Shown piece after piece: positions 45,036-54,245 of a DNA stretch of 64,000 nucleotides. A program made the translations under genes and the position numbers. The notes beneath the pieces are model-generated. The model was not told where the DNA came from. It saw only the letters and a program-made list of their open reading frames with translations, and made no database searches. The DNA comes from Prostheceraeus crozeri (taxonomy: Eukaryota; Platyhelminthes; Polycladida; Euryleptidae): positions 55,744 to 119,743 of the forward strand of contig CAJQUW010005306.1 of the NCBI GenBank assembly GCA_907163375.1, given 5' to 3'. Positions within the stretch are counted from its first letter, which is position 1, and every line of letters starts with the position of its first letter.

Positions 45036-45481
45036 TGGGATCTGCGACGCTAAGTATGTGGGGGAGACAAAACGCGGTATGGAACAAAGAATGAAAGAAC
45101 ACAAGAAGAAAGTGAGGGAGGCAGAAGTGCAGTCATCGGAGGTGGCCAGACACGTGTGGGAGCTTGGTCATCGGATGCAGTGGGATAGGGCAGAGGTGAT
45201 AGCGAGAGAGATAGAGAGACAGGGAAGAGACGAGTGAAGGAGGCAATTTGGACGCACAGATTAGGGGGCTACAACAGGTGCCATGACATCGGCCAAGCAT
45301 GGAATGAATTGATCAAATGACTCATTGATGTATTATGTATTCCCATTTCTAAATTGAATGTTACGACATGAATAAATCATACGCCTGATGATGTCCGAGC
45401 GATTCGGTCGAAAGGCGCCTCGCGTACTGTTATAGTTTTGATTTTTGCGGTGGTACTGTCCAGGATTCGTTATAATTTACA
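45036..45481 (+). pseudogene. 5'-truncated PLE copy, plus strand
   Basis: It starts inside the endonuclease (GICDAKYVGETKRGMEQ), continues to a (GA)n-altered C-terminus and the 3' UTR, and runs directly into the start codon of the plus-strand unit at 45482. With the minus copy it forms a head-to-head palindrome with a short central spacer. Confidence 0.88.
45380..45426 (+). ncRNA. Hammerhead-ribozyme-like motif, truncated plus copy
   Basis: TACGC, CTGATGA, stem II, GAAA, short helix III, then C|GCGTA; intact core. Confidence 0.7.
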
Positions 45482-47710
45482 ATGACCACGCTGAATGAGT
45501 ATATCACAAGGACCTATGGACAGAGGTGCAAGAATATCTATCGGGAATAGGAGAAGGAGATGGAGAAGAGTCAGAGATTGGAGAAGACTATTCGATTTCT
45601 TGGAGACTGCAGAAGAGAAAGACTTATACCAAAAACTTTGCACGTTCGCTTACCAGAGCAGTTCAAAACTGATCGGGATAATCTTGTGGCCGAGTTCGGC
45701 ATCCGCTTAATCAACATCGAACTTCGTCGACATCGCTACGATTTGAGAGCTACACAACGGAGGTGTGAAATGATGGAGCTGTCACTGAAAGAACTTTGCA
45801 CGAATGTGGACTTTGATCGGCTGTCTGTTCTAGTCCAACAAGAAAGTGAGCGTACGGGTTGTAGATTAAAGCTGTTGCACCAAGATAGAATGAGGAAATT
45901 AGAGGAGGAGGGAAAGACAGTTCAGAAGGGAGACGAGGAAGGCTTGCAGGAGTGGAGAGATAAATTGGTACAAAATCACAGCTCTTTCGAAATGAATGAA
46001 GAACATTTGGCAGTATTGCAATTAGGGCAGCAGTTTGCGATCCGGGAAAGGACGGTGAAGGTGGATGACATCATTTCGGGAATAGAGTCTGCGATCGCCT
46101 CTGAGTCTAATGAGGCAAGGAAAGAGGAGGTCATGGTAGAGGTCAAAAGGTGCATAAAGAGGAGTAAAAGGAAGAGGATCACAGACAATTTGACGAAGGG
46201 AGAGAGGAGAGGACTGAAAGAGTTGAGAGAAGAGGTAAGGGAAGGGCATATCAGAATCCTAGAGGCGGATAAAGGGAGAACCACAGTGGTGCTGGATGAA
46301 GATGACTACCGGAGCAAGATCGAGGATGTATTGAGGGATGGAGATTACGAGGAGTTGAAGGCCAAGGACCCTTGGAAAACGGTCAGGAGAGAGTTGATTG
46401 AAGTTTTTAGAACTATGGTGGAGAGAGGAGAGTGCACGAAGGAGGAAATGTGGAGATGGATACCGGCTAATTACAAGATTCCTACCATGTTTGGTATGCC
46501 GAAAGTGCATAAGGAGGGCATGCCTTTGAGACCGGTAGTGAATTCGAGAGGAGGACTACTACATGGACTAGCAAGGAAATTAGCGGACATTTTGAAACCT
46601 TATGGAAATAGGATTGACAGCAGGATACGGAATAGGAAGGAGTTATGTGAGGTGATCAGAGGTTGGGAGATATCGCCTGAGGACAGAATTTTTTCGTTGG
46701 ATATCAAGGCTATGTATCCGTCGGTTCCTGTGGACTCGGCGTTAGAGGTGGTAGAGGACATTTTGAAAGAGGACATAAAGCTTGGTGAAAGGAGCAGATG
46801 GAGGGTGGAGAGCATCATGCAACTTCTTCGATTAACCTTGAACTCGGCGATTTTCATGGTGGGAAAGAGACTGATTAAGGATGAAGAGAGTTTGGCGGAG
46901 CTGGTAAACTCCTTGAATAGGAGAACACAAAAAGTGAAATTCACAAGCGAAGTGGATGAAAGAGGAAAATTGCCTTTTTTGGATGTACTGGTGGAGAAGA
47001 GGGAAGGCCAGCTGAGGACATCTGTGTATAGGAAAGCTACGCACACCGATGTGTACATTCATGAAAGATCGGAGCACAGCAATGGGGTTAAGGCAGGTGT
47101 GATAAAAGGAATGGTGAGAAGGGCAGTGGAGGTGTGCAGTGACGGAGAGAGTTTGACGAAGGAAATAAATCATATTGAGAAGGTGTTTGGGTTCAACGGG
47201 TATGACAGACGGTTCGTCAGAAGGTGTATTCGCAGCAGGAACTGCGTCGGTAGGGAGGCCGGAGAAAGGGACTTAGAGGAGGAGAAGAAAAAGAAGAAGT
47301 GCTACATTCCTTATGTGAGAGGCTTAAGCGAGCGAGTCAGGAAAGTGATGAAGAGATTTGAATATCGGGTAGTGGATCGGAGCGGCAGAAAATTAGGGGG
47401 TTTATTGAGGAAGGATGAGGAGCAGGACGCGAAGGAAGTTGTTTATTGTTTAAAGTGTGGGATCTGCGACGCTAAGTATGTGGGGGAGACAAAACGCGGC
47501 ATGGAACAAAGAATGAAAGAACACAAGAAGAAAGTGAGGGAGGCAGAAGTGCAGTCATCGGAGGTGGCCAGACCCGTGTGGGAGCTTGGTCATCGGATGC
47601 AGTGGGATAGGGCAGAGGTGATAGCGAGAGAGAGAGAGAGAGACAGGGAAGAGACGAGTGAAGGAGGCAATTTGGACGCACAGATTAGGGGGCTACAACA
47701 GGTGCCATGA
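45482..47710 (+). pseudogene. PLE reverse transcriptase/endonuclease, plus-strand unit, RT deleted
   Basis: ATG 45482. A TAG at about 45548 (Trp codon in unit 3) precedes the Met at 45560, from which 716 codons are open. About 55 residues are missing in frame after FMVGKR, removing motif B and the YVDD of motif C, so this copy cannot polymerise. The endonuclease is intact. The C-terminus is altered by GA-repeat slippage. Confidence 0.9.
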
Positions 47711-47803
47711 CATCAGCCAAGCATGGAATGAATTGATCAAATGACTCATTGATGTATTATCTATTCCCATTTCTAAATTGAATGTTACGACATGAATAAA
47801 TCA

Positions 47804-47850
47804 TACGCCTGATGATGTCCGAGCGATTCGGTCGGAAGGCGCCTCGCGTA
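47804..47850 (+). ncRNA. Hammerhead-ribozyme-like motif, core mutated
   Basis: Same layout, but the invariant GAAA reads GGAA, which should abolish cleavage. It is the outermost copy on the right. Confidence 0.6.
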
Positions 47851-47972
47851 CTGTTATAGTTTTGCTTTTTGCGGTGGTACTGTCCAGGATTCGTTATAAT
47901 TTAAAATTTTTGATAACTTAAAATTTTTGGTAATTTAAAATTTTTTAGTAACTTAAAATTTTTTTATTAAAA

Positions 47973-48456
47973 ATGTCGCAGGCGAAAAATAATAATAATA
48001 AAACTGTTGAATTAAAATTACGTAATATTGTTGACAAAAAATACCCCTAAAACTATTACTATTAATAAAAAAAAGTATTACATAAGTAAACCAATGATAG
48101 AAAATATTAGATTACAAGAAGAAAAGAATGGTGAAATTCTCCCATTAATTCCACTAATAATAGGTGGCATAGCAGCTGCGGGTAGTGTTGCAGGTGGGAA
48201 AGCTGGTATTGTCCAAGCAGTAAATAAAAATAAATCAGAGAAGGCAGCATTAGAAGAACAAAAACGTCATAACAGAGAGCTAGAGAAAGTTGCTAAGGGA
48301 GAAGGAGTAGTAGATAATTTTATTAGTAAATTAAAATTAGTTGATGAAGGAAAACGAGTTCTCAAAAATATTCTCCACAATGTTGATGATTTAATTGAAA
48401 TTAAAGAAACTAAAGATGGTTCTGGAACATATCTAAGTCCTAGTATGATAAGGTAA
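47973..48456 (+). pseudogene. Small minor virion/membrane-active-type protein, one frameshift
   Basis: ATG 47973 (TTTTTATTAAAAATG) gives 18 codons, then a frameshift near 48027; about 140 codons follow to 48456. The protein has a short basic N-terminus and a glycine/alanine-rich hydrophobic stretch (LPLIPLIIGGIAAAG and onwards). A charged helix and the word VAKGEG come next. This architecture recurs in Polinton minor virion proteins next to the integrase. The role is inferred, perhaps membrane or genome association. Confidence 0.5.
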
Positions 48457-48478
48457 AACATTCATTTTATCTTTAAAA

Positions 48479-48945
48479 ATGAATTCTACAAATTCCGAAA
48501 ATTTAATTAAATTAAAAATTGCTAATTTAGAGTTATTAAATTATCTATTAAACAAAAATAAAAACTCAAATTGTAAAATTTATGAAGGTAACGACATACA
48601 AAAAACATTAGAAAACTTTCCTGGATTTATTTGGAGTAAATATTCGAAAGAAAAACATCTTCCTGGTCATTCATATACCGGTCCAGGAACTCGATTAGAT
48701 ATAAGACTAGATGAGAATAATAATCCAAAACCAGGTGAAGAACCAATAAATAGAGTAGATGCCGCAGCTTACAGCATGATTTGGCTTATCGAAATCATGA
48801 TCTAAGTTCTCGACATGTAGCTGATAAGAAGATGATTCAAGAATTAGATAGTATTCAAAATCCTACATTTAGAGAAAAAATTGAAAGAATGTTTGTTAAG
48901 AAAGCTTTACAAGCTAAAATATTATTCGGTCAGGGTATTGATCCG
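48479..48945 (+). pseudogene. Parvovirus-type phospholipase A2 protein, frameshifted
   Basis: ATG 48479 follows ATCTTTAAAA. Residues 60-75 give PGHSYTGPGTRLD, the YxGPG calcium loop of parvovirus VP1 PLA2. Then come GEEPINRVDAAAY and, after a one-base frameshift near 48772, the catalytic HDLAY, followed by SRHVADKKMI with a conserved Asp. The enzyme hydrolyses phospholipid and lets parvoviruses breach endosomes; similar domains occur in some adintovirus-like elements as I recall. The end blends in frame into the integrase. Confidence 0.8.
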
Positions 48946-49814
48946 TCAGCAAAAGAAACGACAGCAAAGCTGTCTGAGAGCAACGCTCGAATCTACGCGT
49001 CCGAAATGTCGAATGACCCAAGCCGCTACGCGTCCGAAATTCATAAAGAATATAGAAGGCCTAAATATTTATTGAAAGTAAAAGTATTTAATAAAGATGA
49101 TATTTGGAGTGCTGATCTTATTCATATGCCGAATGATTCTGATTATGAATACGCATTGACCGTTATAGATTTATATACACGATACGCTTGGGTAAAGCTT
49201 TTAAAAAATAAAAGTGCTCTATCAGTTAAATATGCGTTTGAAGAAATCTTTAAAGAAAGTAATAGAAAGCCAAAAAATTGTTTGTTGATAAAGGGACGGA
49301 ATTTTATAACAGAAATGTAAAGCCACTATTTGGAACTGTTTATTCAACTGAAAATGCTGGAAAGGCTGTAGTAATAGAAAGATTCAATCGGACGTTAAAA
49401 AATAAAATTTTCAAGAAATTTACTCAGCAAGGAAATCAGAAATGGTTAAAAATATTACCAGGAATTGTAGATGAGTACAATAATAAAGTTCATTCAGGTA
49501 TTGAAGAAACTCCAAAGAAGGCTTCTGACGATCCTGGTTTAATACGAAAGAAAATATTCGAAAATAATTATTCGAATGAGAATAATCCGAATGTAGAGAA
49601 AAGGAAGCCGAAATTTAAAATTGGAGATAGGGTGCGAATATTTAAGTATAAGAATAAATTTGAAAAAGGATTTGTTGGCTATTGGACGAAAGAGATATTT
49701 GAAATTTGTAAAATAAATCAAACTTATCCGATTACTTATGAAATTAAAGATTTAGATAATGAGGATATCAGAGGCCGATTTTATGAAAACGAATTACAAC
49801 GAAGCGATTTTTAA
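48946..49814 (+). pseudogene. Polinton retroviral-type integrase, frameshifted
   Basis: Core: IWSADLIHMP (first Asp), TVIDLYTRYAWVKLL, a frameshift near 49285, FVDKGTEF (second Asp), then VIERFNRTLK (Glu). Only 29 residues separate the second Asp and the Glu against about 35 expected, indicating a small deletion. The C-terminus has FKIGDRVRIFKYK and RGRFYENELQ, typical of Polinton integrases. It joins element ends to target DNA with 6-bp duplications. No separate start is evident: the upstream PLA2 frame continues through a GC-rich stretch (48955-49040) into it. Confidence 0.88.
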
Positions 49815-49832
49815 TTATCATTATTATTGGAA

Positions 49833-50309
49833 CTAACGTTTCGGGAATGAAATTCCCTTTTTCAATTCTAACATAATATCTAGAAATGGTACTCCTTCCT
49901 GTAATTTCAATAAAACATAAAGACATAATTGACCACAATAAGTAGTTCCCGGTTTTTGAATTTGAAATGTATTATAAGTTCCATTGCCAAGTAAGTTTTT
50001 GACTTCGTTTGTTGGAGGCAATCCATAAGAGTCGAACCAATAGTTCTCAGCCTCCGGGCGGTCAAAATAGTAATTATCTCCATTTTTATTTCTATGCCCC
50101 GCTGACTAATGTACTCCTTTTTGGTCTGACGTGTGAAGATTTGTTATGAAATTTATAGTTATTGTTGGCTTATTTTTGATCAATTGTAATTCGTCTCTCA
50201 TTAGAACATGAAAATTCTTTATTCCCAATTGACTTGCGATTTTCTTTAGATCAAAATTTGTAGTTGTTTGCGTTCCATATAATTTTAAAAATTCATTCAT
50301 GTTGCTCAT
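49833..50309 (-). pseudogene. Adenain-type cysteine protease, one in-frame TAG
   Basis: A maturation protease of capsid proteins. One frame covers 158 codons from ATG 50309. The catalytic His is in GVH, immediately followed by TAG (about 50104-50106) where family members have Trp. The acidic residue lies in NYWFDSYGLPP. The nucleophile is in TTYCGQLCLYVLLKL, with an upstream Gln (IQ). A single nonsense change thus separates it from an intact frame. It starts about 30 bases inside the TIR and reads inward. Confidence 0.85.
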
Positions 50310-50337
50310 TTTATAATAAAAAAATTTCTTAAGGGAC

Positions 50338-50871
50338 GCCGGAGCAGGATTTGCTGGATATATATTCCACGTCTTACAAATGTCTCAGTGGGTGTAGCAG
50401 CTGTTTGTTCTTTCATACATTGTTTCCTTTCAAATGTTTGAGTGGGAGGTCACAGCTCTTTACATTGAAATGCTTTTCTTCATAAATGCGAGAAGCAGAT
50501 GTTCTCTACAATTGAGTGTTCATCTGAGTTCAAAGCAGTAGCAACAACAGGAATTACTAAAACACCTGGAGCGGTCATGATTTAAGAGAGAGAGAGAAAA
50601 TAATCTTAATCTCAAATTTGAGATTCTTAACTTTTATGATTTTCGGTGTCCTTGTACGGTCATGATTTTAAGGGGGGTGTAAAATTGTAATTCTCAAATT
50701 TGAGATTTTGAAAAATTTGAAAAATTGCGTATTTTTAAAAACGTCTAAATTTATGAATTTAGGTCATAAAAACCTGAAAAAGGGTTCAAATTCATGAATT
50801 TATGTCATTTTTAAAGATACTATTTTTTTTTAATTTTATGGTGGTCCTGGAACGGTCTTCTTCCCATTACT
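50338..50871. repeat. Right terminal inverted repeat of element P
   Basis: 534 bp, inverted relative to 21741-22382, with one fewer 106-bp subrepeat. It includes the same membrane-gene fragment (50530-50569 on the minus strand) and ends ...CCCATTACT at 50871. Confidence 0.9.
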
Positions 50872-51254
50872 CCGTTCCACCCCTTACCTCTCAGGAAAAC
50901 TCCTCCCGCCTTCCTTCCATAACCAACATTTCACGCAGATTCCAAATCTAAACTCCACTTTCCCATCCAAACCCTCCTTCATGACGATTTTCAACTTTTC
51001 TCATCCCAAACACCATCAACACCCACCCTTTCCTCACTCTATCCCTCACACATCACCTTCCTTCCCATCCCTTGCCTCACAGTTCCTTCCTTCCTTCCAG
51101 GAGGGGGGTTGGGACCTGTTTCCTCCTCTCGGACCCATCCTTCCATCACATCCTTGACACTCTCCCTCACCTTCCTTCCAGAGGGGGGGGCTGAGTCAGC
51201 ATGATGACTCATCGTTGCACATTTTGTGCTTGAATTTGGAATGGGCTTACTACT
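50872..51254. repeat. Outer part of element B right TIR
   Basis: It begins with the P target copy CCGTTC (50872-50877) and continues as the inverted complement of 11075-11460. TGAGTCA (51192-51198) and TGACTCA (51205-51211) lie near the tip, which ends TTACTACT. Confidence 0.88.
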
Positions 51255-51260
51255 AGCAGA
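51255..51260. repeat. Right 6-bp target site duplication of element B
   Basis: AGCAGA, identical to 11069-11074. Confidence 0.9.
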
Positions 51261-51340
51261 TACATTGCATAATGCATATAGGCTATTATTTCGTATTTGT
51301 TTAAAGATTACTTCATTAGGTGACTGAACGGGAGGTTTTT

Positions 51341-51511
51341 TAAATTCACCATTGCCTGATCGAAATCAAAAATAAGATCTCTCCCTTTTTATGTCTCGAG
51401 GTTCTATTGTAAATAAAATAAAGTGACCCGAAGCGTTTCGTCTTAAAGACTGTCTCAATTAAGGGTACCCTTGATCTTATTTTTGATTTCAATCAAGCAA
51501 TGGTGTTTAAA
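51341..51511. repeat. Foldback sequence, 35-40-bp arms
   Basis: 'ATTGCCTGATCGAAATCAAA' (51351) and following bases pair with 51471-51511 with few mismatches, enclosing about 90 bases. It lies 80 bases outside element B and may be a small MITE. Confidence 0.65.
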
Positions 51512-54046
51512 TATTGTAAATTTGTATGTAAATCTGTAATTTGTAATCCCTTTATTATGTTCTTTGTAATGAACCGTGCATGCAGTTTGTATATACGCAA
51601 CGCAGGAAATAGGGCAAGGCCTAATACCCTATGTGCGGGTCATCTTGTCCTTTTCTCCAATGTAATTGATGTTATGAAATCTGTCTTATGTAAAATGTAT
51701 AACTAAAACCCATCTGCATGAAGAATAAATATATTTTCTATTTTATTTTATATTCGTATCTTAAACACATTCTAAAATATGAATGATTGAAAACCGTGCA
51801 TCATGTTGCATGACTCCACTGATTATACATAATTCTCAGGTCTATGGTCGACTTAGCGATGTTCACATGCTGCAGCTTGACCGCTCTCAAAACATAGCTC
51901 ATCAATTAATCTGAGGAAGTAAATGTACTTGTAAAGAGAACAGTGCATTTGCCTGTCTACTTGTGTCAAGAATTGCATGCTACTCGGGAGATGTAGCATG
52001 ACAGCAACATGATTTTATATAATTCAGATGAAATAATTTGATTTGCCTATGCAAAATAAGTGAAACTTGCTTCCCAATTCAGTAGAATTATTATCTTTAG
52101 ATTTCTCCTACCATTAGAAACAAATGCATCGTGATTTACATGGAAACAGTTCATTTGCTGGTGCCAACGATAAAAAGAAATTTATCTCATTTATCTCAAA
52201 ACAATCATTTCATTAGGAAATATGTTGAATATTTCCTATTAAATATTTCCTATTGAAAATGTTGAATAAAATTTACTTCCTTGAGAACCGATAAATCCAT
52301 AACTAGAGGAGTCGCATTTAATTTCACAGCAGACCTAAATATCTATCAAATCGCAAATCGGAGCTTAATTTTTTATTCGAATGAGGTAATCGATTCAGAC
52401 TCTGATTAGTCACTCGCCTCTAATATCATTTCCATTGTATATCTGTAGAGCATGTCCTTCTAAAGTATATTGATGAAAAGTGTGACTGTTGAAAGACAGT
52501 GCATAGTTTATTCTATCATCTACATGTATGAGGCGCTGCATTTCATTCTTTTTTCATTTTATCCCCTTTCTTGAACAAGATAGCACTTGGATTACACCTA
52601 GTATACAAGTATATAAAATACTTGATCAACAAAAATACTGAGCCTTTGAAGCGGAGCCTACAAGTGCAACAATTTCATATTCAAAGTGAAAGATGAGATT
52701 AAGAAATGAGAGCGCTTCAAAAAGCTGCTGATGCAATTAATGAGGTTTTCTCAAAGTCCTGATCTAACGCATAGAATCGGGACAATTGTCAGAGATAAAT
52801 GAAAGCTGACTAAGTAAGTCAGTCTCGGATTGGTCGCTTTAAGCATTTCATTTCAAGCGGTCCGCCACCTGCTTGAATACCTTGAAAAGACGGAAAAACC
52901 TCATGCAGCGACAATCGTCCGCCCAGACCGCATGTGAACGCTAATGGCTCCCTAATCGCTAGCGCATGCCTATCTACGACCTAGAAGTCACCGCCTTATC
53001 TATGCAGTCATGTGCTATTCCTCCTTGATGGAAACATAATGCACTCTTGTCGAAAAGAAAGAATGCTTAATATTCAACTAAGACTTATCTCCATTATACT
53101 GATATTTTCGAAGATCTTAGAACGATGCGTTCTAGAAGCATTATCCATGCCCAGGTCATTTTCAACATTTAAAGCTTTTCGAAAGAATCAAACACAATTT
53201 CCGAGCGCTCTAGATATTGCATGGAGTTGGAAGTGGTACCATTAGGATTGTATTGATCTCTTTCATGTGGACTTGTTGACGTCTACTTGTGCAGTGCTGA
53301 CCCAAAAAGCTTCGGCTACAGATGCACTAAAAAAGACGCTGGCATAGATTGGTTATAGTTGAATCTGCATCTGGTTTTCTACGCCTACTCCACATTTCAT
53401 GTACCTGCACATATTCTTGCAAGAATTTGTCACTCAACAATTGAAGTTAGAAGACATCTTTTGCTCAAAGCACATCTTACTTCACTCGCTTGACATGGGG
53501 AAAGCATTCAATTCTCTGCATCACACTTACTGCTAAAAACTCAAATATCATATGTCGGTCTATGTATTTTTGGGTTCGCTAGCATTTTGTATAATCGAAT
53601 CCATGTGTCCACCTTGATGATAGTTGCGTAAGTTCTATCGCATGTGAATACAATGTACCGCATCATAGAGTAGGTACTATATTCTATGTACCGTATGTTA
53701 TTGCCGTCCGGTCTTCACTGTTTTCCTCACAACTTCTAATGCGCCTAGTGCGTCTGTCAGAGAGCCATTAATTAATGCATTGTGCTTTCATCGATTCAGT
53801 ATTTGATAAAGGCCTACATGTAGTTTTCATATTTTGACGATTCAGCTTAGCACTAACGTTTCATCTCTCGAGCTGAGAAAGTGACTGATCGAACCTAAAG
53901 GCGCCTTCTGACGAAACCAGGCAGGGACATATTAGCAATACAAATGCTTCTAGGAAGTCTAGGGGATTCGCTTAGTTTGCACTTACGGCTCTGCTAAGAT
54001 TCAAACTAAATAAATCATAAATTCTGCCAATATTCAAACTAACTGG
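51512..54046. other. Host DNA, nothing recognised
   Basis: AT-rich sequence with only short frames. No domain, RNA gene or clear repeat found. Confidence 0.4.
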
Positions 54047-54245
54047 CGCTGTGACCCTGTGGTAGATGCTCCTTCTGCGTCCGGGAGACCTGGGTTCAAA
54101 CCTTGGGTCAAACTTAAGACTTTTACAATAGATAGACTACTCTGCATTCTTGCTTAACACTCAGCACAAAAGGAATGAGGGTGCATGGGATAAATAACAA
54201 CTCGGCTCAAGAGCGCCTCCTTGTCTAATGTGCTTCCGAATATGA
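54047..54245 (+). mobile_element. tRNA-derived SINE-like sequence
   Basis: An A-box-like GTGACCCTGTGGTAGATGCT is followed after about 20 bases by a perfect B box, GGTTCAAACC (about 54093), then about 150 bases of unrelated tail. It lacks a foldable acceptor stem, so it is not a tRNA gene. The spacing of the boxes fits a pol III promoter. Confidence 0.6.

Larger units (their letters stand above)
36649..47902. mobile_element. Penelope-like retroelement array
   Basis: CTCATTCAGCGTGG marks unit starts at 36649, 39233, 41815 and 44399, giving three head-to-tail minus-strand units of 2582-2584 bp. They are followed by a 5'-truncated unit (to about 45022), then a head-to-head 5'-truncated plus unit (about 45036-45481) and one plus-strand unit to about 47902. 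Tandem copies with a truncated upstream copy are the usual PLE layout. The copies are nearly identical, so the array is recent. It sits in an intergenic AT repeat of P, between the capsid gene and the 47973 gene. Confidence 0.92.
21741..50871. mobile_element. Element P, Polinton/adintovirus-type element
   Basis: It is 29,131 bp between inverted tips (AGTAATGGGAAGAAGACCG). Subtracting the PLE array leaves about 17.9 kb. It encodes the Polinton hallmark set (polymerase B, integrase, protease, packaging ATPase, major and minor capsid) plus phospholipase A2 and fibre-like genes. Its genes are much more AT-rich than the B shell. Most genes contain stops or frameshifts. It inserted into B after B had formed, and was itself hit by the PLEs between the capsid and phospholipase/integrase genes. 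Confidence 0.93.
11075..51254. mobile_element. Element B, Polinton-like shell with TBP-like gene, holding element P
   Basis: The two tips are exact inverted copies (AGTAGTAAGCCCATTCC) flanked by AGCAGA. B's own sequence is 11075-21740 plus 50878-51254, about 11.0 kb; the rest is element P, inserted in B's right TIR. B holds two intact small genes, several broken ones, a TBP-like gene, a polymerase B fragment and several tandem-repeat arrays. No integrase, capsid or ATPase was found, so B is probably non-autonomous and would need an integrase in trans. The same family occurs as element C at 1-2353. Confidence 0.85.

Noticed and set aside
23738..50309. Use of a non-standard genetic code to explain in-frame TAA/TAG
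   Set aside because: Frameshifts accompany the stops, intact genes end with ordinary TAA and the lesions are not at consistent residues; decay or sequencing error is simpler.
54047..54120. A tRNA gene
   Set aside because: The B box is perfect, but no complete cloverleaf with an acceptor stem can be drawn; a SINE is more likely.
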